From Nocardioides silvaticus (GTDB lineage Bacteria; Actinomycetota; Actinomycetes; Propionibacteriales; Nocardioidaceae): a stretch of DNA of 64,000 bases. The translations under genes were made by a program, and so were the position numbers. Position 1 is the stretch's first letter. Each line of letters begins with the position of its first letter. The DNA lies in NCBI RefSeq assembly GCF_003160695.1, contig NZ_QGDD01000004.1, positions 62,001-126,000 on the forward strand, written 5' to 3'. Positions 57,049-64,000 of this stretch are shown here, in pieces. Below the pieces are notes generated by a model. That model worked only from the letters and a program-made list of their open reading frames with translations, searched no databases and was not told where the DNA came from.

Positions 57049-57628
57049 TTTGGGCTGGAGCCCATCTAAAGCCTTGGGTCGCCGTCACCCTCGGGCACCC
57101 AGCCTGGCTAAAGAGCCAGCACAGGCCGGACACCCGATCCCGGGCTAGCAGGCAGAGGATGGCCCTCCGCGGTTATGACCGGGGAGGGCCATTCTCGTTG
57201 GCCGGGGTTTGGTTTTGTCACGGATTCCTCGCACCGTACGGCTCGTCCCCGCCCACCTCGGCTTCAACTCAGGTTCGCAAGTACTGTTGACATCCGGAGA
57301 TTCGCAGATCCGACCGTCGTCGAACGACTTGATACACCGGTGGTCGCCAGGGCAGAGGAACGGCCAATGAAGCACGGCAGCTACGCCGTAAATCTTGTCG
57401 TCGTCACCCACCCGTCGCAAGGCCCCAGCGCCTGCAGATGACGCCGCGGCTGTCGGCAAACGTGACGAAGGTTGACGACTTCGCAATCCGCCGCATCGGT
57501 AGCGCCGACACCAACTTCAATCCGAGCGGCACGCATGCTACGAAGGTCCGCAGATCGGTCCGCCCACCTGGGCGGGCCGAGCGTCATTTCAAGGCTAGAT
57601 GACGACGGATGACGGGTGGTGACGAGGC
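57049..57628. other. Non-coding stretch before the relaxase gene
   Basis: This 580-bp region holds a strong hairpin (57159-57192) and then no gene I can support. A plus-strand frame at 57175-57441 and a minus-strand frame at 57145-57486 overlap; the minus one contains a Cys-rich stretch (LCPGDHRCIKSFDDGRICES) that could be a remnant of a secreted protein. For a MobF element the transfer origin is expected near here, but I see no convincing nick-site inverted repeat. TGACGA motifs crowd the last 30 bases. Confidence 0.4.
57159..57192 (+). terminator. Hairpin terminator after the cargo genes
   Basis: ATGGCCCTCC (57159-57168) and GGAGGGCCAT (57183-57192) are perfectly complementary; the inner CGGT/ACCG adds four more pairs. 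The following plus-strand bases become T/G-rich (GTTTGGTTTTG at about 57206), which fits termination of the protease-lipoprotein transcript. Confidence 0.7.
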
Positions 57629-60319
57629 GTGCACGGTGGGGTCAAGTTCTACCGCGGCTCCGCCGCGGCGGCGCGCTCCTACGTGGAGGCTGATCGGTCT
57701 CGAGTCGATGACTACTACCTGGCCGAGGGCACCGGGATCGCGACCAGATACGTCGCCACCAACGACCCGGATGCAGGGGGATACGGCAGCGTTTCTGCAG
57801 TTCAGGACGGGGGGACGCTAAACGGGGACGCCTACGAACGGTGGGTCGCCGGCTACGACACCAACGGTCAGGCCAAGGGACGACTCCGAACCGACGAGCG
57901 CGGGCTCCGGTTCGTCGAGGTCGTGGTCAACGGGCCGAAGACCTGGTCCCTGGCCGCGACCCTGCACCCGGAGATCGCCGCCGCCTACGACGCCGCCCAG
58001 GACCGCGCTGCGGTCGAGATCATCGGCTGGCTGGCCGAGCACGCCACCACCCGGGTCGGACCCCGTGGCCGGCAGGTCCAGGTACCGGTCGACCAGTTGG
58101 AGACGGCGGTCGTGCGGCACTACACGTCGAGGGCCGGTGACCCGCACCGCCACCTCCACCTGCAGGTCAACGCCCGCGTGTTCGCCGCCGGCGCGTGGCG
58201 GGGGCTGCACTCGGTGGGTGTGGTGGACAGCATCGAAGCGATCAACGGGATCGGGCACGCCGCCGTGATGTGTGATCCCGAGTTCCGTCGAGCGCTCGCG
58301 GCCCACGGCTACACCCTCGAACCCGCCACCGGGGAAGTCACTCAGCTCGCGCCATACGCCGGAGCGTTCAGCGCACGATCCTCGCAGATCAGCCGGAACA
58401 TCGACCGCTACGAAGCCGAGTGGCGCGCCGAGCACCCCGGGCAGGAGCCCGGCCCGGGACTGCGGCGGGCGTGGGACCGCCGCGCCTGGTCGCAGGCTCG
58501 GCCCGACAAGGTCATCCCCGAGGACGGCGCCGAGCTGCGCCGACGGTGGGTCGAGGAGCTCGGCGAACTCGGATTCACGCCTCCCGCCGTCGTCGCAGCC
58601 GACCTGGCCGGCACGGCGGTCGGCCGGGTCAACCGAGACGCGGTAGCGGACCTGGTGCTGTCGCGATTGGGTGCACGACGCTCGAGCTGGAACGCCGCCG
58701 ATATCGGCGGCGAGGTGGAACGCATCGTCGCCTCGCTCGACATCATTGCCACTCCCGTCGTGCGGCGGGAGTTCGCCGAGGATTTGACCGCCCGGACCGT
58801 AACGCGGTGCGAGCGACTGCTGGGGCGCGGGAACGTGCCCGAACACGTCCGAGCCCTCACCTCGACTCGGGTGCTGGACGTCGAGGCCGATCTGGTCACC
58901 CGTCTCTCCAAGCGGGCCGAAACTTCTGGCAGCGTCGACCGGGTCGGTGCCGTCGTCGCCGGACGCCGTCTCGACCCTGCCCAACGTCAGGTGGTCGCCG
59001 CACTCAGCGGCAGCCACCAGCTGCTGGTCATCGAGGGCGCCGCCGGTGCCGGGAAGACCACCACCCTGGCCGCGACCAGAGAGTTGCTGGCGATGCAGGA
59101 CCGGCGGCTGGTCGTGGTCACCCCCACCCTCAAGGCCGCCAGGGTCGCCGAGCAGCAGGTCGGCACCGACGCCTTCTCCGCGGCCTGGCTGATCCACCAA
59201 CACGGCTACCGATGGAACGAAGACGGTCGCTGGTCCCGCCTCCAGACCCAACCCGACGCCCGAGCGCGGCTGCTACCCGGCGACGTGCTGCTCGTCGACG
59301 AGGCCGGCATGCTCGACCAAGACACCGCCCGCGCCCTACTCACCATCGCCGACCATGCCGGTGCCCGGGTCGCGTTCGTCGGTGACCGCCACCAGCTCCC
59401 CGCAGTCGGCCGCGGCGGCGTCCTGGACCACGCCGCCCGCTGGACACACCCCGAAGCATCCCTCCAACTGGAAACCATCCACCGGTTCACCGACCCCGAC
59501 TACGCCGACCTCACGCTGGCCATGCGCACCGGCCAGCGCCCAGGCGAGGTGTTCGACGCCCTCCTAGAACGAGGCCGCATCACCATCCACCCCTCCGACG
59601 TCGAACGCCTCGCGGCCCTTGCCGAAACGGCAGGTACGGGTGCCTTGGTTATCGCCGATACACGTGAACAGGTCAGCGCCCTCAACGCTACCGCCCGCGA
59701 CCAGCGCCTGAGCGCCCATCACCCCAGTCCAGCGCCCGGGTCGCCGTCTGCGGCTGCGGAGGCCCCGGTCACCACGAGCAATGGCGCGCAGATTGGAGTC
59801 GGTGATCGGGTCGCTACTCGCCGCAACGACCGCGACCTCGATGTCGCTAACCGAGATACCTGGACCGTGACGGGTGCCGGAGCGGACGGAACCCTGACGG
59901 TGCGCGGCCGCGGCGGCGACCGGATATTGCCGCCTGCCTACGTCCGAGCCCACGTTGAACTGGCCTATGCCACCACCGTCCACGGCGCCCAGGGCGAGAC
60001 CGTCGACCACGCCCACCTCCTCCTCGGCGAAAGCACCGGTGCCGCCGCGGCCTACGTCGCGATGACCCGCGGCCGCCGCGCCAACACCGCTCACCTGGTC
60101 GCCGAGACCATTGACGATGCGCGCACCCAGTGGATCGCCACCTTCAGCCGCGACCGCGCCGACCTCGGCCCCCGCCACGCCGCAGACCTCGCCGCCGACG
60201 AGATCGAACGCTACGGCCCACAACCTGCTCCACAGCCTGAACGGTCTCGTCGCCGCCCACCCGAACCGGTGTCCAGCAGCTCGCCCTCACCAGGCCAAAA
60301 TGCCGGGATCCGGTGGTGA
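57629..60319 (+). CDS. MobF-family relaxase with RecD-like helicase domain
   Basis: An 896-residue conjugative relaxase of the TrwC/TraI family, GTG start. Tyr18 (AAARSYVEADRS) and the DDYY cluster around residue 28 fit the catalytic tyrosines; HYTSRAGDPHRHLHLQVNA holds the three metal-binding His. From about residue 470 there is an SF1 helicase: Walker A GAAGAGKTTTLA, Walker B LLVDEAGML, FVGDRHQLPAVGRGG and the late TTVHGAQGETVDHAHLLL. The protein would nick oriT and unwind the strand for transfer. No coupling protein or secretion channel is near, so the element should use another conjugative system. Confidence 0.93.
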   Translation: MHGGVKFYRGSAAAARSYVEADRSRVDDYYLAEGTGIATRYVATNDPDAGGYGSVSAVQDGGTLNGDAYERWVAGYDTNGQAKGRLRTDERGLRFVEVVVNGPKTWSLAATLHPEIAAAYDAAQDRAAVEIIGWLAEHATTRVGPRGRQVQVPVDQLETAVVRHYTSRAGDPHRHLHLQVNARVFAAGAWRGLHSVGVVDSIEAINGIGHAAVMCDPEFRRALAAHGYTLEPATGEVTQLAPYAGAFSARSSQISRNIDRYEAEWRAEHPGQEPGPGLRRAWDRRAWSQARPDKVIPEDGAELRRRWVEELGELGFTPPAVVAADLAGTAVGRVNRDAVADLVLSRLGARRSSWNAADIGGEVERIVASLDIIATPVVRREFAEDLTARTVTRCERLLGRGNVPEHVRALTSTRVLDVEADLVTRLSKRAETSGSVDRVGAVVAGRRLDPAQRQVVAALSGSHQLLVIEGAAGAGKTTTLAATRELLAMQDRRLVVVTPTLKAARVAEQQVGTDAFSAAWLIHQHGYRWNEDGRWSRLQTQPDARARLLPGDVLLVDEAGMLDQDTARALLTIADHAGARVAFVGDRHQLPAVGRGGVLDHAARWTHPEASLQLETIHRFTDPDYADLTLAMRTGQRPGEVFDALLERGRITIHPSDVERLAALAETAGTGALVIADTREQVSALNATARDQRLSAHHPSPAPGSPSAAAEAPVTTSNGAQIGVGDRVATRRNDRDLDVANRDTWTVTGAGADGTLTVRGRGGDRILPPAYVRAHVELAYATTVHGAQGETVDHAHLLLGESTGAAAAYVAMTRGRRANTAHLVAETIDDARTQWIATFSRDRADLGPRHAADLAADEIERYGPQPAPQPERSRRRPPEPVSSSSPSPGQNAGIRW

Positions 60320-60414
60320 CGAGCAGTGACGACTTTCCGGTCCACTGATCGCAGGAAGCGCCTTCGGCTCCTTTGGTGACTAAGAGGACATTTCCCGACA
60401 CTGGAGGCCACGCC

Positions 60415-60666
60415 ATGAACCCGATCGCCATCCCCGAGGACTGGGACGACCGAGCCCTGCTCACCTTCGAAGAGTTCTGCCAACTCATCCGCACCCCCCA
60501 ACGCACCGTCCGCGACTGGCGCCAACGCGGCATCGGACCACGCTGGGCCCGCTTCAACGGCTGCGGCCGGCTCTACATCACCGTCGCCGAAGCACGCCGC
60601 TTCCTCAACACCGCCATCATCGACAAAACGGCCCGCGATTCCAGGGCGGGAGAGTCTCATGGCTAG
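60415..60666 (+). CDS. Small helix-turn-helix DNA-binding protein
   Basis: An 83-residue protein from the ATG at 60415 behind CTGGAGGCC. LLTFEEFCQLIRTPQRTVRDWRQRGIGPRW is a MerR-like winged HTH as in excisionases, and GCGRLYITVAEARRFL follows. The longer frame from 60373 has no ribosome site. It starts 95 bp after the relaxase gene and overlaps the next HTH gene by eight bases. A role in excision or in control of transfer is plausible; which of the two HTH proteins is the true Xis cannot be told. Confidence 0.75.
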   Translation: MNPIAIPEDWDDRALLTFEEFCQLIRTPQRTVRDWRQRGIGPRWARFNGCGRLYITVAEARRFLNTAIIDKTARDSRAGESHG

Positions 60667-60874
60667 GAACCGTGAACTCCCGGTCTACCTCAGCATCGAG
60701 GAAGCCGCCGAGATTATGTCGCTATCCACCAAGACGATCCGACGCCGCATCAGCGACGGCACCATACCCGCCTACCAATGCGGCAGACGCCCCATCCGCA
60801 TCCGCCTCGACGAACTCCAAGCCGCGCTCCGACCGATCCCTTCCGCGCGATCCTTACGAAGTCGGACAAGTTGA
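60659..60874 (+). CDS. Excisionase-family HTH protein
   Basis: A 71-residue protein with the classic excisionase/AlpA-type pattern: YLSIEEAAEIMSLSTKTIRRRISDGTIPAYQCGRRPIRIRLDEL. The ATG at 60659 overlaps the previous HTH gene. Length, HTH and the position in a tRNA-integrated element with a tyrosine integrase make it the better candidate for the recombination directionality factor. The last 15 residues (after ALRPIPSA) are basic. It converges on the RTX-like gene with 88 bp between them. Confidence 0.8.
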   Translation: MARNRELPVYLSIEEAAEIMSLSTKTIRRRISDGTIPAYQCGRRPIRIRLDELQAALRPIPSARSLRSRTS

Positions 60875-60962
60875 GTCCGGAAGTCGCCTGGCCCTGCAGC
60901 GAACGTCTGGGCAGCCCCCAAACAATGGTGAGTTGTCGAAGCTGTAGAGCGACCTCAAGGTA

Positions 60963-61475
60963 TTAAGGATCGACTGTGAGGTCACAGCCGTGGAAGATAT
61001 CGGCGCTCGGTCCTCCGTCGCACAGATCAAATCCAGCGCCGCCGTACAACGTGTCGACATCTGCGCCGCCGTATAGATAGTCGTCGCCTTCATTGCCGTC
61101 AACACGGTCCTGGCCATCGCCGCCCATTACGCCATAATCGGTTCCAGCTATCGTCTGGAAATCGTGACCGTCTCCACCGCGAACATCGTCTTGCCCTCCC
61201 CAGCCGAAGACGATGTCAACCCCGCCGCCTCCATCGATGTCATCGCCAGAGCCAAACCCGTCGGCGAAATCCCCGCCGCCGCTCCCCGGAATGTTGTCGT
61301 AGTTGGCTGTGCCGACGAAGTCATCATCATGAACGTGGCCCTCGCACAGACCAGCAGGCCCTGTCGGGCAGTTCACTGTCAAACTGTGGCCGTAGGCGCT
61401 TGTCGCAGCTAGTGCAACGCCAACCGACGAGCCGAGAAGTGCAGCCGCCGCGAGGCTTCGCCCTGTAGACGCCAT
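60963..61475 (-). CDS. Secreted protein with hemolysin-type calcium-binding repeats
   Basis: A 170-residue predicted secreted protein. The signal peptide (TGRSLAAAALLGSSVGVALA) is followed by a Cys-containing stretch and then about five or six glycine-rich RTX-like nonapeptides such as GGGGVDIVF, GGDGHDFQT, GGDGQDRVD and GGAGFDLCD. Such repeats bind calcium in a beta-roll. The short length means it is not a full RTX toxin. The start at 61475 lies two bases after the previous stop, so it belongs to the same minus-strand transcript as the next gene up. Confidence 0.75.
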   Translation of the reverse strand: MASTGRSLAAAALLGSSVGVALAATSAYGHSLTVNCPTGPAGLCEGHVHDDDFVGTANYDNIPGSGGGDFADGFGSGDDIDGGGGVDIVFGWGGQDDVRGGDGHDFQTIAGTDYGVMGGDGQDRVDGNEGDDYLYGGADVDTLYGGAGFDLCDGGPSADIFHGCDLTVDP

Positions 61476-61477
61476 GG

Positions 61478-61977
61478 CTACCGGCCCCCCGCAAGTTCCC
61501 GCAACTCCTGCTCGAAATAGTGATGACCAAATTCAAGCTCACCGTCAGCCAACATGACGTACGCGTTGCAGTACAGCGGATGCACTGGGCCGTCCGTGCC
61601 TGTGCGCAGCGACTCCCGGCACTCGTCCACCTTCACGGGATCCAGCGCTTCAAGCCCCTCCACCAGAAGGCTGAGTTGACCAGGTTCGCCGCGCTCGTGC
61701 GCGAGGATGAAGCGCTTGGTCATGGGATCGACCTCGTCGAGATCAACAGGCACATTGGGATAGGCCTGATCCTGGCACGATCGCAGATCGACCGCTCGAA
61801 GGATGTCCGAGCAATCGACTGCATCGGCCAGCGGCGGGCTAACTACGGTCCGGTTGTCCGGGGCGGCCTCAGCGGAGATCCCGAGCGCCACCGCAGTACC
61901 GGCGAACGCGATGCTGACTGTTGACGCAAACACGACTACCACCGGTCGACGACTACCACCGGTCGACTGAGCCTCAT
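61478..61977 (-). pseudogene. Secreted small protein gene with its start shifted by a 17-bp tandem duplication
   Basis: The intact frame from about 61942 gives a protein of 154 residues with a hydrophobic N-terminus (VFASTVSIAFAGTAVALG) but no positively charged start. If one copy of the 17-bp repeat at 61933-61966 is removed, an ATG at 61977 comes into frame and gives MRLSRPVVVVFASTVS, a normal signal-peptide start. As it stands, translation from that ATG ends at a TAG. The mature part (CSDILRAVDLRSCQDQ, VDECRESLRTG, LYCNAYVM) has four Cys and no known family. Whether a downstream GTG rescues it is open. Confidence 0.6.
61933..61966. repeat. 17-bp perfect tandem duplication
   Basis: CGACTACCACCGGTCGA is repeated without change at 61933-61949 and 61950-61966. 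The unit is not a multiple of three, so copy number sets the reading frame of the gene that starts here on the minus strand. Confidence 0.9.
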
Positions 61978-62296
61978 TGGCAGAAACCCCTATCGGATGG
62001 GCTGATCCTCGTGAGGCTACAGGTCAGTCCGCGTTTGCGGGTGAATCTTGTCGAGAGCGCACGCATTTCGCCACCAGGTACGCGGCGCTTCCTCTTGGTC
62101 AGCACTCCAACCGCCCGGTCAACGACTCGGCCGCGCCTCTGATCTCGGTGCCGACTGATCCCAAGCTCAACTGCGCGCCGTCTGCGACGCGCCTGACGAG
62201 GCCAGCTTCAGAAGGAGCACTGAGCTGCTGTTGCACGTATGTTGCACGTGAGGCGAGACAATCCTGGCAAAATGCCGTCTGACCTGGGGAAATACT
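61978..62296. other. Right-end non-coding stretch with arm-like sites
   Basis: This gap of about 320 bp between the last cargo gene and the right att core has no gene I can support. Near its end it carries two direct GTTGCACG octamers (62230-62237 and 62241-62248), the same as at the left end, followed by TGGCAAAA (62265-62272), the reverse complement of the left TTTTGCCA. The rest is moderately A/T-rich and may hold the promoter for the two minus-strand cargo genes. Confidence 0.55.
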
Positions 62297-62318
62297 GGTG
62301 GGCGATACTGGGTTCGAA
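62297..62318. repeat. Right attachment site core (22 bp)
   Basis: Identical to 53929-53950. It forms the 3' part of the intact tRNA-Val(CAC), so the tRNA gene is preserved on this side and the left copy is the displaced duplicate. Confidence 0.9.
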
Positions 62319-62370
62319 CCAGTGACCTCTTCGGTGTGAACGAAGCGCGCTACCACTGCGCCAATCGCCC
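62299..62370 (-). tRNA. tRNA-Val(CAC)
   Basis: It folds as a standard 72-base tRNA: acceptor GGGCGAT/ATCGCCC, D arm with GGCGCAGTGGTAGCGC, anticodon stem CTTCG/CGAAG with loop TTCACAC (anticodon CAC) and T arm with GGTTCGAACC. The CCA is encoded just past the end (62296-62298). It reads valine codon GTG. It is the insertion target of the 8.4-kb element, which ends within its 3' part. Confidence 0.95.
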
Positions 62371-62420
62371 CTAGGTGCTGCGGTCGCAGACTCTAATGTA
62401 TCCGCCCCGCACGGCCCGAA

Positions 62421-63242
62421 TCAGGGGCGCTGGAGCAGCTCGGGCTCGCGCTGTCGCCAGGTCTGCTGCGCCGCGCGGGTGACCGGTCCGGGCGCGAGGT
62501 CGCGGTCGTCCCAGCGCGTCACGGCCTGCACGTCGCGGGTGGTCGAGACCAGGAAGATCTCGTCCGCGGTGGCCGCGGCCTCGATCGGCTCGTCGACCTC
62601 GACGCCGCCGATCCACTCGAGCACCAGCCGCCGGGTCACCCCGGCCAGGCAGCCGCTCTCCAGCGTGGGCGTCCGCAGCTCGCCGTCGACGACGTAGAAG
62701 ACGTTGGAGCCGGTGCCCTCGCACAGGTGGCCCTGGAGGTTGGCGAACACCGCCTCGGTCGCACCCCGCTCCTGGGCGTGGGCGAGGGCGACCACGTTCT
62801 CGGCGTACGACGTCGTCTTCATCCCCGCCAGCGCGGCCCGCTCGTTGCGCGGCCACGGCACGGTGACGACCGTGGTCGTGTCGGGGTTCTTGCTCATCGG
62901 CCCGGCCGCGACGATCACGGTCGGGTCGCCGCTCCCCCGGCCCGACCCCATCGGCGCCGGCCCGGCGGTGACGGTGATGCGGAGCCGGCCGAGCGGCATC
63001 GGGTCGCCGTCGAGCACGGCGGCCACGCCGCGTCGTACGACCTCGACGTCGACGCCCTCGAGGCCGAGCCCCTTCGCCGACCGCGCCAGCCGCTCGAGGT
63101 GCAGGCCCAGCGCGAACGGCTGTCCGTCGACCACCTTGACCGCCTCGAACACCGCGTCGCCGACGGTGAGACCGTGGTCGTTGACCGGCACGGCCGGTGC
63201 GTTCGGGTCCGCGAGCACATCGCCGTTGATCCACACGCGCAT
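62421..63242 (-). CDS. Aminodeoxychorismate lyase (class IV aminotransferase fold)
   Basis: A 273-residue PLP enzyme of the PabC/branched-chain aminotransferase family. The start at 63242 gives MRVWINGDVLADPNAPAVP. Motifs: GLTVGDAVFEAVKVVDG, RITVTAGPAP, the PLP Lys in AGMKTTSYAENVVA, EGTGSNVFYVVDGEL and DEIFLVSTTRDVQAV. PabC makes 4-aminobenzoate for folate from aminodeoxychorismate and so draws on the chorismate made by the aro genes here; a D-amino acid or branched-chain transaminase is less likely. It is divergent from the tRNA cluster. Confidence 0.82.
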   Translation of the reverse strand: MRVWINGDVLADPNAPAVPVNDHGLTVGDAVFEAVKVVDGQPFALGLHLERLARSAKGLGLEGVDVEVVRRGVAAVLDGDPMPLGRLRITVTAGPAPMGSGRGSGDPTVIVAAGPMSKNPDTTTVVTVPWPRNERAALAGMKTTSYAENVVALAHAQERGATEAVFANLQGHLCEGTGSNVFYVVDGELRTPTLESGCLAGVTRRLVLEWIGGVEVDEPIEAAATADEIFLVSTTRDVQAVTRWDDRDLAPGPVTRAAQQTWRQREPELLQRP

Positions 63243-63290
63243 GCACCTCACCCTACGGAGGGGCCGACACGACGGGGGTGGCACCCGGTT

Positions 63291-63319
63291 TTGGCGGTCC
63301 CCGGGCGATCGGCTACTGT
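63291..63319 (+). promoter_or_regulatory. Promoter of the tRNA Gly-Cys-Val cluster
   Basis: TTGGCG (63291-63296), a 17-base spacer and TACTGT (63314-63319) form a good vegetative promoter. Transcription would start about 45 bases before tRNA-Gly at 63372. It also lies in the region divergent to pabC. Confidence 0.6.
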
Positions 63320-63371
63320 TCTCACGCGCACCAGCCGCACCGGGGAGATCCGGCACGATTGGTCGTCGCAA

Positions 63372-63444
63372 GCGGACGTAGCTCAGTTGGTAGAGCGCAA
63401 CCTTGCCAAGGTTGAGGTCGCGAGTTCGAGCCTCGTCGTCCGCT
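63372..63444 (+). tRNA. tRNA-Gly(GCC)
   Basis: 73 bases with acceptor GCGGACG/CGTCCGC, D loop AGCTCAGTTGGTAGAGC, anticodon stem CAACC/GGTTG with loop TTGCCAA (anticodon GCC) and T arm with GAGTTCGAGCCTC. No CCA is encoded. First gene of a three-tRNA cluster. Confidence 0.95.
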
Positions 63445-63470
63445 CGGAGAGGTCAGACCCCGGCCTCCGT

Positions 63471-63541
63471 GGTGGGTTGGCCGAGAGGCGAGGCAACGGA
63501 CTGCAAATCCGTGTACACGGGTTCAAATCCCGTACCCACCT
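63471..63541 (+). tRNA. tRNA-Cys(GCA)
   Basis: 71 bases with acceptor GGTGGGT/ACCCACC, D arm GCCGAGAGGCGAGGC, anticodon stem ACGGA/TCCGT with loop CTGCAAA (anticodon GCA) and T arm CGGGTTCAAATCCCG. CCA follows at 63542-63544. Confidence 0.95.
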
Positions 63542-63555
63542 CCACAACTCCACAC

Positions 63556-63627
63556 GGGCGATTGGCGCAGCGGTAGCGCGCTTCCTTGACACGGAAGAGG
63601 TCACTGGTTCAAACCCAGTATCGCCCA
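63556..63627 (+). tRNA. tRNA-Val(GAC)
   Basis: 72 bases with acceptor GGGCGAT/ATCGCCC, anticodon stem CTTCC/GGAAG with loop TTGACAC (anticodon GAC) and T arm GGTTCAAACC; CCA is encoded at 63628-63630. Its 3' end differs from the element's 22-bp att core by one base, so it could be an alternative integration target. Confidence 0.95.
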
Positions 63628-63714
63628 CCAGCACACCGCCCCGGAACCGCGCTCCAGCGCAGCTCCGGGGCGTCGTGCATCTCGGGTGAGACCTTCTGCG
63701 GCGACCGGCGCCCG

Positions 63715-63999
63715 TCACGGCTCGGCGGTCACACAGACCGCCGTGATGTTGACCGTCGCCTTCGTCGCCCCGTTCACCGCGGGCTGAGTAAAGGTGAAGT
63801 CCACACCGCCGGTGAGCAGCTGAACGGCGATCGGCGCCGAACCCACCCCGACGAAGCCTCCAGGGCTGTAGAGCTGGACGAGGTAGCCGGAACCGACCGG
63901 GCTCTTGCCATCGGGGCAGTCGACGGTGAAGAAGCTGGTGTCATCGATCGGCAGCGGGACATCGGAGAAGGTCTTGTCGACCGGCTCGTAGCCGCTGAC
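63715..63999 (-). CDS. Exported-type protein of unknown function (5' partial)
   Basis: An open frame of 94 codons plus stop enters from beyond the right edge, ending at TGA 63715-63717. The visible sequence includes DTSFFTVDCPDGKSPVGSG, LVQLYSPGGFVGVGS, GGVDFTFTQPAVNGATK and VNITAVCVTAEP. It has two Cys, near the visible N-terminal third and near the end, and a beta-rich composition typical of secreted actinobacterial proteins. I do not recognise a family and cannot see a signal. It is convergent with the tRNA cluster. Confidence 0.6.
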   Translation of the reverse strand, partial: VSGYEPVDKTFSDVPLPIDDTSFFTVDCPDGKSPVGSGYLVQLYSPGGFVGVGSAPIAVQLLTGGVDFTFTQPAVNGATKATVNITAVCVTAEP

Positions 64000-64000
64000 G

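Larger units (their letters stand above)
53929..62318. mobile_element. Integrative mobilizable element in tRNA-Val(CAC), about 8.4 kb
   Basis: The ends are an exact 22-bp direct repeat, 53929-53950 and 62297-62318, identical to the 3' end of tRNA-Val(CAC). Inside are a tyrosine integrase next to the left end, a MobF relaxase-helicase, two small HTH/excisionase-like proteins and four cargo genes. The interior (for example 55.4-56.6 and 61-62.3 kb) is visibly less GC-biased than the chromosome. No Rep, FtsK/TraB or type IV secretion gene is found, so it should depend on a helper for transfer. Confidence 0.85.

Noticed and set aside
57613..60334. GGTGGTGACGAG near both ends of the relaxase gene as an oriT pair
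   Set aside because: A 12-base match twice in GC-rich sequence is weak, and no adjacent inverted repeat or nick motif supports it.
62540..62560. Repeat-encoded VSTT in the aminodeoxychorismate lyase
   Set aside because: LVSTTRDV is a conserved native motif of this enzyme family and does not match the palindromic element.

Overview
The window is very GC-rich, gene-dense DNA from an actinobacterium. The mycothiol-type enzyme, the bifunctional Rel, the thrS-HIT-pgsA-pdxS-pdxT-yebC-ruvCAB-yajC-secDF-apt-rel order, the frequent GTG starts and the dispersed repeats related to GGTCGAGCTTGTCGAGACC all fit the Nocardioides/Nocardioidaceae group. That placement is inference, because no 16S gene is present.

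Layout. 1-6041: the end of a GlcD-type FAD oxidase, a Tat-exported esterase divergent from an AraC regulator, a lone ParA/MinD-type ATPase and a flavoprotein disulfide reductase. 6059-18672: one long minus-strand housekeeping block. It runs from rarA through alaS, ruvX, mltG, aroE, a prepilin peptidase and aroC-K-B-Q to efp and nusB, mostly with 4-bp ATGA or GTGA overlaps. 18722-24992: a dipeptide/oligopeptide ABC importer (C-A-B-D-F order) with a perfect 16-bp hairpin after the binding-protein gene. 25166-29170: aspS, hisS and a metallo-hydrolase. 29217-40630: a plus-strand DUF349 protein, then minus-strand rel, apt, secF, secD, yajC, ruvBAC, yebC and pdxT.

40661-43480 is a four-gene SipW-type export module: a signal peptidase fused to a substrate-like C-terminus, a TasA-like protein, a second SipW peptidase and an exported protein with an alternate signal peptide. 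With a lipoprotein gene and a small duplicated-domain protein gene it separates pdxS from pdxT. 46072-53893 resumes conserved genes: pgsA, a TetR gene that looks autoregulated and its mycothiol-type partner, HIT, a second TetR, a lipoprotein, thrS, a small gene broken by a nonsense codon and a metallo-hydrolase.

53929-62318 is an 8.4-kb integrative element in tRNA-Val(CAC). It has an exact 22-bp duplication of the tRNA 3' end, a tyrosine integrase, a MobF relaxase-helicase, two small excisionase-like HTH proteins and a cargo of predicted secreted proteins (a metzincin-like protease, a small lipoprotein, an RTX-like repeat protein and a secreted protein whose start is shifted by a 17-bp tandem duplication). 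No replication, FtsK or type IV secretion genes are seen, so it looks mobilizable rather than self-transmissible. The window closes with pabC, a tRNA Gly-Cys-Val cluster with a readable promoter and the 3' end of a secreted-protein gene.

The most unusual signals are three. First, a palindromic repeat lies inside rarA, alaS, thrS (twice), hisS and probably secF, always in the frame that encodes VSTSST-like peptides, and it is tandemly amplified at the hisS 3' end. Second, a SipW-type peptidase appears to carry its own SipW-type cleavage site and cargo. Third, several start regions and reading frames are altered by small repeats or nonsense changes.
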